DNA of 64,000 nucleotides from Mycolicibacterium confluentis (GTDB lineage Bacteria > Actinomycetota > Actinomycetes > Mycobacteriales > Mycobacteriaceae). How positions within the stretch are numbered: the stretch's first letter is position 1; every line of letters starts with the position of its first letter. Below, in pieces: positions 45,157 through 52,970 of this stretch. A program made the translations under genes and the position numbers. The notes beneath the pieces are model-generated. The model ran no database searches. It was given only the letters and a program-made list of their open reading frames with translations, and was not told the origin of the DNA. The stretch is from assembly GCF_010729895.1 (NCBI RefSeq), contig NZ_AP022612.1:1550001-1614000 (forward strand), read 5' to 3'.

Positions 45157-46590
45157 TTAATTGGAACCGGGTGACAGCCACCACATCGGCGGCTGTCGCG
45201 CGGTCCAGTCACTCACCGCTTCGAGTTCGGCGGCCAGCGAGACCAGTAGCGGCTCACTGCCGTCCGGGCCCATCAGCTGCACGCCGATCGGCAGGCCGTC
45301 GCTGGTGAATCCCGCGGGTACGTTGATCGACGGCCAGCCCAGGATGTTCCACGGCCATGTCAGGGGGCACGCGGCGATCATGGCGCGGTCGGTGGCCGTG
45401 CTGCCCAGGCCGTCGAACGCGTCGATCCGAGGCGGCGGGGCCGCGGTCGTCGGCGCGACGACGACGTCGACGGTCTTGAAGATCGCACCGACCCGCCGAT
45501 GCGACTCGACTTCGTGGCGGCGCGCGCGGCGCAACGCCTGCTGCGACAGCACGCGGCCCATCCGCAGGTTCGACCTGGTCCGCGGGTCCAGCGCGACCCC
45601 GGTGCCGACGCGGTCTGCCCACTCCAGAAGGCCCGCGGTCGAACGGGACAGAAAGCTCCAGGACAGCCGCAGGCCGTAGTCGGGGTTGCCGTCCATGACC
45701 GTGTGTCCCAGATCGCTCAACCGGTCGGCCACACCGGCGAGGGCGGCGTGGATCTGCGGGTTCAGGCGGGCCGGGAAGCCGGTGAAGGGGAGGCGGGTGG
45801 ACATCGCGATGCGCAGCGGTCCCGGTGCCGTGCGCACCGCGTCGAACGCCGACACCGGCGCGGGCTTGTGCAGGTCACCGTCGGCGTTGCCGGATGCGGC
45901 GTCGAGCACCAGGGCGGCGTCGGCGACGGTGCGGGCCAGGACCCCGTTGACCGTGATCCCGTTGAAGGCCTCGGGCAGCGGCCAGGTCGAGATGCGGCCG
46001 CGCTGCGGTTTGATGCCGACGAGGTTGGTCCACGACGCGGGGATCCGGACGCTGCCTGCGCCGTCGGACCCGATGGCGGCGGCGACCAGGCCCGCGGCCA
46101 CCGCGGCGGCACTGCCGCCCGACGAGCCGCCCGGAGTGTGCTTGGCGGACCACGGGTTTCGGGTGTGGCCGAACTCGGTGCCGCTGGTGAACGGCCACTG
46201 GCCGAATTCGCACGTGTTGGTTTTGCCGACGATCACGGCGCCTGCGGCGCGCAGGCGGCGCACCACCTCGGCGTCCGCGGCGGCCGGGGTGATCCAGCCC
46301 GAGGTGCCGAATGCGGTTGGCACACCGGCGATGTCGACGTCGTCCTTGACCGCGATCGGCACGCCGAGCAGGGGTGCGTGCTGACCCGCGGCGCGGCGAC
46401 GGTCGGCCTCGGCGGCCGCGCGCAGCGCCGACTCGGTGAGCACCACGCGGAACGCGTTGAGGCTGGGCTGGCTGGCTTCGATGTCGCACAGCGACCGGCG
46501 CGTGAGCTCCACGGACGTCACCGCGCCGCTGGCCAGCTGATACAGCTGGTCGATCACTGTGGGGAAGCGCAGGGCGGACGTCGAGCTCAT
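45157..46590 (-). CDS. amidase-signature enzyme
   Basis: 477 residues from ATG 46590; a much longer frame upstream runs antisense through recO and is rejected. The amidase Ser-cisSer-Lys triad is visible: Lys in GVPIAVKDDVDIAG (about 80), the Ser-rich HTPGGSSGGSAAAVAAG (about 150-167) and GSDGAGSVRIPAS with the nucleophile Ser. The C-terminus has the WNILGWPSINVPAG segment typical of the family. The substrate is unknown. M. tuberculosis has amiA2 in the same place next to recO. It stands divergent to recO. Confidence 0.88.
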   Translation of the reverse strand: MSSTSALRFPTVIDQLYQLASGAVTSVELTRRSLCDIEASQPSLNAFRVVLTESALRAAAEADRRRAAGQHAPLLGVPIAVKDDVDIAGVPTAFGTSGWITPAAADAEVVRRLRAAGAVIVGKTNTCEFGQWPFTSGTEFGHTRNPWSAKHTPGGSSGGSAAAVAAGLVAAAIGSDGAGSVRIPASWTNLVGIKPQRGRISTWPLPEAFNGITVNGVLARTVADAALVLDAASGNADGDLHKPAPVSAFDAVRTAPGPLRIAMSTRLPFTGFPARLNPQIHAALAGVADRLSDLGHTVMDGNPDYGLRLSWSFLSRSTAGLLEWADRVGTGVALDPRTRSNLRMGRVLSQQALRRARRHEVESHRRVGAIFKTVDVVVAPTTAAPPPRIDAFDGLGSTATDRAMIAACPLTWPWNILGWPSINVPAGFTSDGLPIGVQLMGPDGSEPLLVSLAAELEAVSDWTARQPPMWWLSPGSN

Positions 46591-46659
46591 CGTTGTTGAG
46601 AGTAATCCGCTGCGGCGCGCGTCCCGGAGGCTGTCAGCAGAGGATGCGACACTGGGTCC

Positions 46660-47517
46660 ATGCGGCTGTATCGGGACCGGGCGGTGGTGCTGCGCCAGCA
46701 CAAGCTCGGCGAGGCCGATCGCATCGTGACTCTGCTGACGCGGGACCACGGTCTGGTGCGTGCGGTCGCCAAGGGCGTGCGCCGCACCCGCAGCAAGTTC
46801 GGGTCGCGCCTTGAGCCGTTCGCCCACATCGACGTCCAACTCCATCCGGGACGCAACCTCGACATCGTCACCCAGGTCGTCTCGATCGACGCGTTCGCGA
46901 CTGACATCGTCAGCGACTACGGGCGCTACACCAGCGCGTGCGCGGTGCTCGAGACCGCCGAGCGGTTGGCCGGTGAGGAGCGCGCCCCAGTGCCCGCGCT
47001 GCACCGACTCACGGTCGGCGCGCTGCGCGCCGTGGCCGACGGCAGTCGCCCGCGGGAACTGGTGCTCGACGCTTATCTGCTGCGCGCGATGGGGATCGCG
47101 GGCTGGGCGCCCGCGTTGAGTGAATGTGCGCGGTGCGCGACTCCGGGCCCGCATCGCGCGTTCCACGTCGCGGCGGGCGGCAGCGTGTGCGTGCACTGCC
47201 GTCCCCCGGGGTCCAGCACTCCGCAGCAGGGCGTGCTGGACCTGATGGTCGCCCTGCATGACGGGGACTGGGAGCACGCGGAGGCCTCTCCGGCGTCGTA
47301 CCGCAGCCAGGCCAGCGGTCTGGTGGCCGCGCATCTGCAGTGGCACCTCGAACGTCAGCTGCGCACGCTGCCCCTGGTGGAGCGGGAGTATCGCCGCGTG
47401 GATCGGGTGGTCCCCGCGCACCGACTCGCGGTGGTCGGGCAGGATATGGCGCATGGCTTTGACACGGGAAGGGAAACGGGCCAAGAAGGCCTCCCCTCAG
47501 CTGCCTCCAGCGCCTGA
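46660..47517 (+). CDS. recO: DNA repair protein RecO
   Basis: 285 residues. N-terminal OB-fold ([31 protein letters not shown]), then a helical domain with a four-cysteine zinc site, CARC at about 157-160 and CVHC about 20 residues later. RecO loads RecA at single-strand gaps with RecR. ATG 46660; the 3' end overlaps uppS by 65 bases, consistent with co-transcription. Confidence 0.9.
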   Translation: MRLYRDRAVVLRQHKLGEADRIVTLLTRDHGLVRAVAKGVRRTRSKFGSRLEPFAHIDVQLHPGRNLDIVTQVVSIDAFATDIVSDYGRYTSACAVLETAERLAGEERAPVPALHRLTVGALRAVADGSRPRELVLDAYLLRAMGIAGWAPALSECARCATPGPHRAFHVAAGGSVCVHCRPPGSSTPQQGVLDLMVALHDGDWEHAEASPASYRSQASGLVAAHLQWHLERQLRTLPLVEREYRRVDRVVPAHRLAVVGQDMAHGFDTGRETGQEGLPSAASSA

Positions 47518-48346
47518 CGACTACCCGACGTTTCCTGACGTCTCGACATGGCCCGTGGTGTTCCCGGAACTGCCTGCGAACACGAATGGCCGGTTCTCCC
47601 GGCCGCCGCAGCACACCTCCAAGGCGAAGGCGCCCGAGATTCCCGCCGACCAGCTGCCCAACCACGTCGCGGTGGTGATGGACGGCAACGGGCGATGGGC
47701 CAAGCAGCGTGGGCTGGCCCGCACCGAGGGGCACAAGATGGGCGAGGCCGTGCTCATCGACATCACCTGCGGCGCCATCGAGCTGGGGATCAAGCACCTG
47801 TCTGTGTACGCGTTCTCCACCGAGAACTGGAAGCGCAGCGCCGAAGAGGTGCGGTTCCTCATGGGGTTCAACCGCGAGGTCGTGCGCCGGCGCCGCGAGT
47901 CCCTGGACATCATGGGCGTCAACATGCGCTGGGTCGGTTCTCGGCCGCGGATGTGGCGAAGCGTCATCAAGGAGTTCGACATCGCCGAGGAGATGACGAT
48001 CGGCAACGACGTCATCACCGTCAACTACTGCGTGAACTACGGCGGACGCACCGAGATCGCCGAGGCCACCAAGGAGATCGCGCGCAAGGTCGCCGAGGGC
48101 AAGCTCAACCCCGAGCGGATCACCGAGGAGACCGTCGCGCGCAACCTGCACCGCCCCGACATCCCGGATGTGGACCTGTTCATCCGCACGTCGGGGGAGC
48201 AGCGCGCGAGCAACTTCATGCTCTGGCAGTCGGCCTACGCGGAGTTCGTGTTCCAGGACAAGCTGTGGCCCGACTATGACCGTCGCGACCTGTGGGCGGC
48301 CTGCGAGGAGTACGTGTCACGCAATCGCCGGTTCGGCAGAGCCTGA
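47453..48346 (+). CDS. uppS: decaprenyl diphosphate synthase (long-chain Z-prenyl transferase)
   Basis: 297 residues from ATG 47453 (MALTREGKR), matching the length of the M. tuberculosis enzyme. [24 protein letters not shown] carries the catalytic Asp and phosphate-binding loop; [13 protein letters not shown], and [20 protein letters not shown] near the end, are family motifs. It makes the decaprenyl phosphate carrier used for cell-wall peptidoglycan, arabinogalactan and mannan synthesis. An AGGAT site precedes the ATG; the 5' end lies within recO, and the stop overlaps the next start (TGATG). Confidence 0.94.
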   Translation: MALTREGKRAKKASPQLPPAPDDYPTFPDVSTWPVVFPELPANTNGRFSRPPQHTSKAKAPEIPADQLPNHVAVVMDGNGRWAKQRGLARTEGHKMGEAVLIDITCGAIELGIKHLSVYAFSTENWKRSAEEVRFLMGFNREVVRRRRESLDIMGVNMRWVGSRPRMWRSVIKEFDIAEEMTIGNDVITVNYCVNYGGRTEIAEATKEIARKVAEGKLNPERITEETVARNLHRPDIPDVDLFIRTSGEQRASNFMLWQSAYAEFVFQDKLWPDYDRRDLWAACEEYVSRNRRFGRA

Positions 48347-48798
48347 TGAGCTCGGCCCTGCTGCAGCGACTGGCGGCGGTGCTGACGCCGGTGGGCGGGG
48401 TCGTCGAGGAGGCCGACGACGCGTTGACGGTCGCCGTCGCCGGTTCGGTCGCGTCGCTGCGGGTGGTGGCTCTCGCCGAAGGGTTGGAGATGGTGTCGCT
48501 GACCCAGCCGTTGGCCTGGGATCTGCCGCTGACCGCCAAGACCCGCGAACGGGTGGCCGCGCACGCCTCGGCGACGCTGCTGGGCACCGTCGCCTTGGTG
48601 GAGAAGCCCGTCTCGGTGCCCACCAACGGCGCGTCGGCAGAGGCCGCGACGCGCAAGTCCTCGGCCAAGAAGGTCGCCGACGTCATGCTGCGTTACAACT
48701 TCCCCTGCGCCGGACTCACCGACGACGCGCTGCGCACCCTGATTCTGCTGGTGCTCGCCGGTGGCGCGGATGTGCGCGCCGCACTGCTCGCGAACTGA
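48346..48798 (+). CDS. conserved mycobacterial hypothetical protein (Rv2360c-like)
   Basis: 150 residues, ATG 48346 overlapping the uppS stop by one base. There is no signal peptide or membrane segment. The N-terminal half (LLQRLAAVLTPVGGVVEEADDALTVAVAG) looks like a YbjN/SRPBCC-style small alpha-beta fold, but I cannot assign a family. VADVMLRYNFPCAGLTDDALRTLILLVLAGGADVRAALLAN is the most conserved-looking part. Convergent with zur, two bases between the stops. Function unknown. Confidence 0.8.
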   Translation: MSSALLQRLAAVLTPVGGVVEEADDALTVAVAGSVASLRVVALAEGLEMVSLTQPLAWDLPLTAKTRERVAAHASATLLGTVALVEKPVSVPTNGASAEAATRKSSAKKVADVMLRYNFPCAGLTDDALRTLILLVLAGGADVRAALLAN

Positions 48799-48800
48799 CC

Positions 48801-49187
48801 TCAGACGCTGCAGGCGCTGCAGGTCCCGAAGATCTCGATGGTGTGGCTGACGTCGGAGAAGCCGTGTGCGACAGCCACTTCGGCGGCCCAGGCCTCGACC
48901 TCGGCGCCGGCCACCTCGACCGTGGCGCCGCAGTCCCGGCACACCAGGTGGTGATGGTGGTGCTCTGAGCAGCGCCGGTAGACCGATTCCCCGGTGTCGG
49001 TGCGCAGGGTGTCGACCAGGCCCGCGGCCGCCATGGTCTGCAGCGTGCGATACACCGTGGTCAGTCCGATGTTGTCGCCGCGGCGGCGCAGTTCGTCGTG
49101 CAGTTCCTGCGCTGATTTGAACTCGTCGACGGTCTCGAGCAGTTCGGTGATCGCGGCGCGCTGCCGGGTGGACCGGGTGACCGTCAT
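48801..49187 (-). CDS. zur: zinc uptake regulator (Zur/FurB)
   Basis: 128 residues of the Fur family: winged helix with QELHDELRRRGDNIGLTTVYRTLQTM (about 27-52), then zinc ligands HHHHHLVCRDCGATVEV and the C-terminal TCSACSV CxxC pair. With zinc it represses zinc uptake and alternative ribosomal protein genes. ATG 49187 overlaps the smtB stop (ATGA), so expression follows SmtB control. Confidence 0.92.
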   Translation of the reverse strand: MTVTRSTRQRAAITELLETVDEFKSAQELHDELRRRGDNIGLTTVYRTLQTMAAAGLVDTLRTDTGESVYRRCSEHHHHHLVCRDCGATVEVAGAEVEAWAAEVAVAHGFSDVSHTIEIFGTCSACSV

Positions 49188-49534
49188 GGCCGGTCCTCCT
49201 CGGCGTGGGCCACGGCGTCGACGACGATGTGGGCGAGGTGGTCGTCGACCAGCCGGTAGAGCACTTCGCGGCCCGAGCGTTCACCGGCCACCACGCCGGC
49301 CGACTTCAGGATGCGCAGGTGCTGGCTGACCAGGGGTTGGGGCACCCCCAGGGTGTCGACGAGTTCGTGGACGCAGCGGGTGGACTCGCGCAGTTGCAGC
49401 ACGATCGCGATGCGCACGGGTGCGGCTAGCGCGCGCAGGATGTCCCCGGCCGCATCGAGGATGTCGCGTTGGGGCAGGGGAGTGGGCGGCGTTTCGTGCT
49501 GATGCGCGTGCCCGCTGTCGGCCGCAGTGCGCAT
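49184..49534 (-). CDS. smtB: ArsR/SmtB-family zinc-responsive repressor
   Basis: 116 residues. The His-rich N-terminus (HAHQHE) and the winged helix with RCVHELVDTLGVPQPLVSQHLRILKSAGVV place it with SmtB, as does the YRLVDDHLAHIVVDAVAHAEE alpha-5 metal site. In M. tuberculosis apo-SmtB represses smtB-zur and zinc relieves it. ATG 49534 follows a good GGGAGGTG ribosome-binding site. The promoter with a long palindrome between -35 and -10 lies 40-65 bases upstream. Confidence 0.92.
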   Translation of the reverse strand: MRTAADSGHAHQHETPPTPLPQRDILDAAGDILRALAAPVRIAIVLQLRESTRCVHELVDTLGVPQPLVSQHLRILKSAGVVAGERSGREVLYRLVDDHLAHIVVDAVAHAEEDRP

Positions 49535-49553
49535 GGCGGCACCTCCCGGCTAA

Positions 49554-49568
49554 TGGAAATGGTTTTCA
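49554..49568. promoter_or_regulatory. Zur-box-like imperfect palindrome upstream of smtB
   Basis: TGGAAATGGTTTTCA (reading TGAAAACCATTTCCA towards smtB) has six of seven arm positions paired and resembles the GAAAA-N-ATTTTC core of Zur boxes. It is downstream of the predicted transcription start, a position where binding would block elongation. Confidence 0.4.
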
Positions 49569-49571
49569 GTA

Positions 49572-49599
49572 CTCTTACATGCACACACGTGCATGTCAA
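49572..49599 (-). promoter_or_regulatory. smtB-zur promoter with SmtB-type operator in the spacer
   Basis: On the minus strand a perfect TTGACA (49599-49594) and a -10-like TAAGAG (49577-49572) are 16 bases apart. The spacer is filled by an 8-bp perfect inverted repeat, ACATGCAC at 49577-49584 and GTGCATGT at 49589-49596 with four bases between. A dimeric repressor there would occlude the polymerase, as known for ArsR/SmtB operators. Confidence 0.6.
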
Positions 49600-49620
49600 A
49601 AGGTTCTAACGTCTGAAGGT

Positions 49621-50283
49621 ATGCAGCCTCTCGAGATCGTGGTCCGCGGCAGCGCCCGCGGACGCTACCCCGCCGAACGGGCGACCATCGTGCTCGCGGC
49701 GCAGTTCGACGGCACCGACAAGCAGGAGGTGTACCGCCGCGCGGTCGCCCTGCACGAACCGATGACCGCCGAGGTGGGCGAGCTCGCGGCCTCCGGTGCC
49801 GTGTCCCGGTGGAACAGCGACCAACTGCGCGTGTTCACCTACCGTCCCGTCGACGACAGGGGCATGCGGCGGCGGATGTATCAGGTGGGCATCAAGGTCG
49901 AGGCCGAGTTCGTCGACTTCGAGAAGCTGTCGGCGTTCCTGGATCGGTGGGCGCTGCAGGACGGGGTGGAGGTTGGGCGCACCAGTTGGGACGTCACCGA
50001 GGACAACCGGCTGGCGTATGAGGCCGAGCTGCGCGGCGAGGCCGTCGCCAACGCCGCCGCGAAGGCCCAGGCGTTCGCCGACGCGGCCGGCCGAGGGAAG
50101 GTCACTGCGGTGCAGTTGGCCGACCCCGGCATGCTGACCAGGGGCGACTCAGACTATGGGCTGGACGCCGGGCCGCCGGTGGCGCGGGCCATGATGGCGT
50201 CCGGTGCGGCGCCCACGCTGGAACTGCGGCCCGACGACATCACGTTGCATGCGTCGGTGGAAGCGCGGTTCGTCGCGGAGTAG
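49621..50283 (+). CDS. SIMPL-domain (DUF541) protein
   Basis: 220 residues, no signal peptide. The SIMPL fold is seen in LEIVVRGSARGRYPAERATIVLAAQFDG and in the mid segment YEAELRGEAVANAAAKAQAFADAAGRG, which is the conserved helix of the family, ending with LHASVEARFV. The family is widespread with no agreed function. A TAACGT (49607-49612) eight bases before ATG 49621 would make it leaderless; it is divergent from smtB and shares the operator region, so zinc control is possible. Confidence 0.8.
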   Translation: MQPLEIVVRGSARGRYPAERATIVLAAQFDGTDKQEVYRRAVALHEPMTAEVGELAASGAVSRWNSDQLRVFTYRPVDDRGMRRRMYQVGIKVEAEFVDFEKLSAFLDRWALQDGVEVGRTSWDVTEDNRLAYEAELRGEAVANAAAKAQAFADAAGRGKVTAVQLADPGMLTRGDSDYGLDAGPPVARAMMASGAAPTLELRPDDITLHASVEARFVAE

Positions 50284-50320
50284 GGGCGGGGCTCGGCCGC
50301 TGGTTCGGGGCGGTCATCGC

Positions 50321-50335
50321 GACAGCTAGGCTGTC
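50321..50335 (+). promoter_or_regulatory. glyS promoter -10 within a small palindrome
   Basis: GACAG-CTAGG-CTGTC is a 5-bp inverted repeat that contains the -10-like TAGGCT (50327-50332). The leader to the GTG would be about 30 bases. No T-box stem structure can be fitted into this short leader. Confidence 0.35.
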
Positions 50336-50370
50336 CAGGTTGTTATCCCCGCAGACAGGAGAGCCTTTCC

Positions 50371-51756
50371 GTGGCGTCCATCATCGACACCGTCGCGAAC
50401 CTGGCGAAGCGCCGTGGCCTGGTCTACCAGTCCGGTGAGATCTACGGCGGTACCAAGTCGGCGTGGGACTACGGCCCACTGGGCGTTGAGCTCAAGGAGA
50501 ACATCAAGCGCCAGTGGTGGAAGTCCGTCGTCACCGGCCGCGACGACGTGGTCGGCCTGGACAGCGCGATCATCCTGCCGCGCCAGGTGTGGGTGGCCTC
50601 CGGTCACGTCGAGGTCTTCAACGATCCGCTCGTGGAGTGCCTGAACTGCCACAAGCGGCACCGGCAGGACCACATGCAGGAGGCGTACGCCGAGAAGAAG
50701 GGGATCGATGATCCCGACTCGGTGTCCATGGAGGAGATCGTCTGCCCCGACTGCGGCACCAAGGGGCAGTGGACCGAACCGCGCGACTTCAACATGATGC
50801 TCAAGACCCACCTCGGCCCGATCGAGACCGAGGAGGGGCTGCACTACCTGCGGCCCGAGACCGCGCAGGGCATCTTCGTCAACTTCGCCAACGTCGTGAC
50901 CACGTCGCGCAAGAAGCCGCCGTTCGGCATCGGCCAGATCGGCAAGAGCTTCCGCAACGAGATCACGCCGGGCAACTTCATCTTCCGCACCCGTGAGTTC
51001 GAGCAGATGGAGATGGAGTTCTTCGTCGAGCCGTCGACGGCTCCCGAGTGGCACAAGTACTGGATCGAGACGCGCCTGCAGTGGTACGTCGACCTTGGCA
51101 TCAACCGCGACAATCTCCGGCTCTACGACCACCCCAAGGAGAAGCTGTCGCACTACTCCGACGGCACCGTCGACATCGAGTACAAGTTCGGTTTCCAGGG
51201 CAACCCGTGGGGTGAGCTGGAGGGCATCGCGAACCGCACCAACTTCGACTTGTCCACGCACTCAAAGCATTCCGGTGTGGATCTGTCGTTCTACGACCAG
51301 GCCAACGACACCCGCTACGTGCCCTACGTCATCGAGCCGGCAGCGGGCCTGACCCGCTCGCTGATGGCGTTCCTGGTCGATGCCTACACCGAGGACGAGG
51401 CGCCCAACGCCAAGGGCGGTGTGGACAAGCGCACGGTGCTGCGCCTGGACCCGCGGCTGTCCCCGGTCAAGGCCGCGGTGCTGCCGCTGTCGCGGCACGC
51501 GGACCTGTCGCCCAAGGCACGTGACCTGGCGGCCGAACTGCGGCAGTCGTGGAACATCGACTTCGACGACGCCGGCGCGATCGGCCGTCGCTACCGCCGT
51601 CAGGACGAGATCGGTACGCCGTTCTGCGTGACGCTGGACTTCGACTCGCTCGAGGATCAGGCCGTCACCATCCGTGAGCGCGACTCCATGTCGCAGGAGC
51701 GCGTGGCGATCTCCGAGGTGTCGAACTACCTCGCGGTCCGCCTCAAGGGCGCCTAG
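50371..51756 (+). CDS. glyS: glycyl-tRNA synthetase (class II, alpha2 type)
   Basis: 461 residues from GTG 50371, with AGGAGA ten bases upstream. Class II motifs: [18 protein letters not shown] (motif-1 region), [28 protein letters not shown] as motif 2 (about 190-217), and [17 protein letters not shown] as motif 3 (about 328-344). An insertion with [12 protein letters not shown] and CPDCG (about 90-131) is a probable zinc site. The C-terminal anticodon-binding domain is present. Charges tRNA-Gly. Probably monocistronic. Confidence 0.95.
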   Translation: MASIIDTVANLAKRRGLVYQSGEIYGGTKSAWDYGPLGVELKENIKRQWWKSVVTGRDDVVGLDSAIILPRQVWVASGHVEVFNDPLVECLNCHKRHRQDHMQEAYAEKKGIDDPDSVSMEEIVCPDCGTKGQWTEPRDFNMMLKTHLGPIETEEGLHYLRPETAQGIFVNFANVVTTSRKKPPFGIGQIGKSFRNEITPGNFIFRTREFEQMEMEFFVEPSTAPEWHKYWIETRLQWYVDLGINRDNLRLYDHPKEKLSHYSDGTVDIEYKFGFQGNPWGELEGIANRTNFDLSTHSKHSGVDLSFYDQANDTRYVPYVIEPAAGLTRSLMAFLVDAYTEDEAPNAKGGVDKRTVLRLDPRLSPVKAAVLPLSRHADLSPKARDLAAELRQSWNIDFDDAGAIGRRYRRQDEIGTPFCVTLDFDSLEDQAVTIRERDSMSQERVAISEVSNYLAVRLKGA

Positions 51757-51761
51757 CTTCC

Positions 51762-51857
51762 CCCCGCGAGCGGGCTGGGGTCCCCGCTCCCCGCGAGCGC
51801 GCTGGGGTAGCCCCCCTCCCCGCGAGCGCGCTGGGGTAGCCCCCTCCCCGCGAGCGC
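51762..51857 (+). repeat. four tandem units of about 28 bp after glyS
   Basis: CGCGAGCG recurs at 51765, 51792, 51821 and 51849 (spacing 27, 29, 28). Typical unit: CCCCGCGAGCGCGCTGGGG followed by TAGCCCCCCT. The CCCC...GGGG ends can form a short hairpin per unit. The last unit runs directly into the 60-bp palindromic repeat, whose left end is this same CGCGAGCG. Confidence 0.8.
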
Positions 51858-51908
51858 CCGTGTTGGTACGGTGACACGCCGTAATTCGCGTACAAGAGCG
51901 GCCGCTCG
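51849..51908 (+). repeat. 60-bp palindromic repeat family 2, copy 1
   Basis: Contains CGTGTTGGTACG and GACACGCCGTAA in its core and ends in CGCTCG. Its reverse complement occurs at 52898-52957 with 51 of 60 positions identical by eye. The two copies bracket the DUF559-type gene in inverted orientation. Confidence 0.85.
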
Positions 51909-51933
51909 TCAGCCATGAAGCGGACGCTCGCCC

Positions 51934-51956
51934 GTTGTCCACAGGGTGAATACCGC
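51934..51956 (+). promoter_or_regulatory. shared upstream motif with DnaA-box-like TTGTCCACA, copy 1
   Basis: GTTGTCCACAG followed by GGTGAATACCGC ends 26 bases before the GTG start of the DUF559-type gene. The same motif, with one extra base, precedes the second DUF559-type gene at 62835-62858. TTGTCCACA equals the mycobacterial DnaA-box consensus. No usual -35/-10 pair was found near it. Confidence 0.65.
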
Positions 51957-51982
51957 TCTCGGACCATCCGCCGCACTATGCG

Positions 51983-52867
51983 GTGATGGACGAACTCGAG
52001 TCACTCATGGCCGGGCAGGGCGTCGCGACCTGGGCGCAACTGCTTGAGGTGTTGAGCCGACGGACACTGCAGCTGATGCTGCGCACCGGCGTGCTGGTCA
52101 AGGTCTGGCCGGGTGTCTACGGACTCGGCGAACGCGATCTGCAGATGCGGCTGCGCGGCCTGGACCTGCGCGCAGGCGAGCCCGTCGTGATGTGCCTGAG
52201 CACCGCGGCCGCCGCGTTCGGCTTCGACACCGAGGACGACACCACCGTGCACGTGCTCAACCCGATGGGGCACCACCTGCGCAACAGTGCCGGCCTGGCG
52301 GTGCACCGCCGCGATGGCGCGCCCTTGACGACGTTGAACGGTCGCCCCACCACGACGGCCGCCTGGACGGCGATCGAACTCTCCCGTGCACTGCTGCGAC
52401 CGCGGGCACTGGCGTGCCTGGATGCCGCACTGAGAAGCGGCACCGTCGATGTGCCCGAGCTGGTGCACGCCGCCGATGCGCAACACGGTCGGCGCGGAAT
52501 TGTCCATGTGCGAGAACTGATTCCGTTGGCCAGACGCAAGTCCGAATCGCAGATGGAGAGCGAGGCACGGCTGGCGATGCACGACGGCGGCCTGCCCGAG
52601 CCTGAACTGCAGTACGAGGTCGTCGACCGGCTGGGACGGGTTTGGCGCTTGGACTTCGCCTGGCCCGACGTTCGCATCGCGGTCGAGTACGAAGGCTTCG
52701 ACTGGCACAGCACACCCGAGCAGCTGCGCCATGACCGCGAGAAGCGGGCAGCCCTCCTCGACATCGACTGGGTGGTCCTGTCGATCACAGCCGACGACGT
52801 GCGGCGCCAACCGTCGGCGATGAACGACCGCATCGGCCAACTGCTGGTCCGTCGCGCGGCGGCGTGA
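51983..52867 (+). CDS. AbiEi-like/DUF559 endonuclease-domain protein (copy 1)
   Basis: 294 residues from GTG 51983 (ATG 51986 is an alternative). N-terminal about 1-60 is a winged-helix region like AbiEi antitoxins (SRRTLQLMLRTGVLVKVWPGVYGL); the middle is an AbiEi_C-like helical part (TAAWTAIELSRALLRPRALACLDAAL). The C-terminal about 190-285 has a Vsr/DUF559 PD-(D/E)xK pattern: SQMESEARLAMHDGGLPEPE, then RLDFAWPDVRIAVEYEGFDWH with the Asp and Glu ligands. Related in architecture to the gene at 62889 but clearly diverged. Bracketed by inverted 60-bp repeats and preceded by the TTGTCCACA motif. Role unknown; possibilities are a defence or repair nuclease or an orphan antitoxin-like regulator. 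Confidence 0.8.
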   Translation: MMDELESLMAGQGVATWAQLLEVLSRRTLQLMLRTGVLVKVWPGVYGLGERDLQMRLRGLDLRAGEPVVMCLSTAAAAFGFDTEDDTTVHVLNPMGHHLRNSAGLAVHRRDGAPLTTLNGRPTTTAAWTAIELSRALLRPRALACLDAALRSGTVDVPELVHAADAQHGRRGIVHVRELIPLARRKSESQMESEARLAMHDGGLPEPELQYEVVDRLGRVWRLDFAWPDVRIAVEYEGFDWHSTPEQLRHDREKRAALLDIDWVVLSITADDVRRQPSAMNDRIGQLLVRRAAA

Positions 52868-52897
52868 TCTCCGGTCGAGCGTCGGTTTTGGGTCCGG

Positions 52898-52957
52898 CGA
52901 GCGTGCGCTCTTGCACGCGGCTTACGGCGTGTCGGCGTACCAACACGCCCGCTCGCG
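52898..52957 (-). repeat. 60-bp palindromic repeat family 2, copy 2 (inverted)
   Basis: Reverse complement of 51849-51908 with nine mismatches. The outer arms GAGCGTGCG and CGCCCGCTC can pair, and the inside holds GTGTCGGCGTACCAACAC. It lies between the DUF559-type gene and the TPM-domain gene, whose stop is only about 14 bases further on. Confidence 0.85.
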
Positions 52958-52970
52958 TGGAAAGGGGGGG

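Noticed and set aside
46591..47484. 5' extension of the amidase frame opposite recO.
   Set aside because: It would run antisense through recO; ATG 46590 gives the normal amidase N-terminus.
50284..50370. T-box riboswitch in the glyS leader.
   Set aside because: The leader is only about 30 bases and lacks the T-box core sequence.
51762..51857. Possible CRISPR array after glyS.
   Set aside because: Units are directly contiguous with no variable spacers and there are no cas genes.
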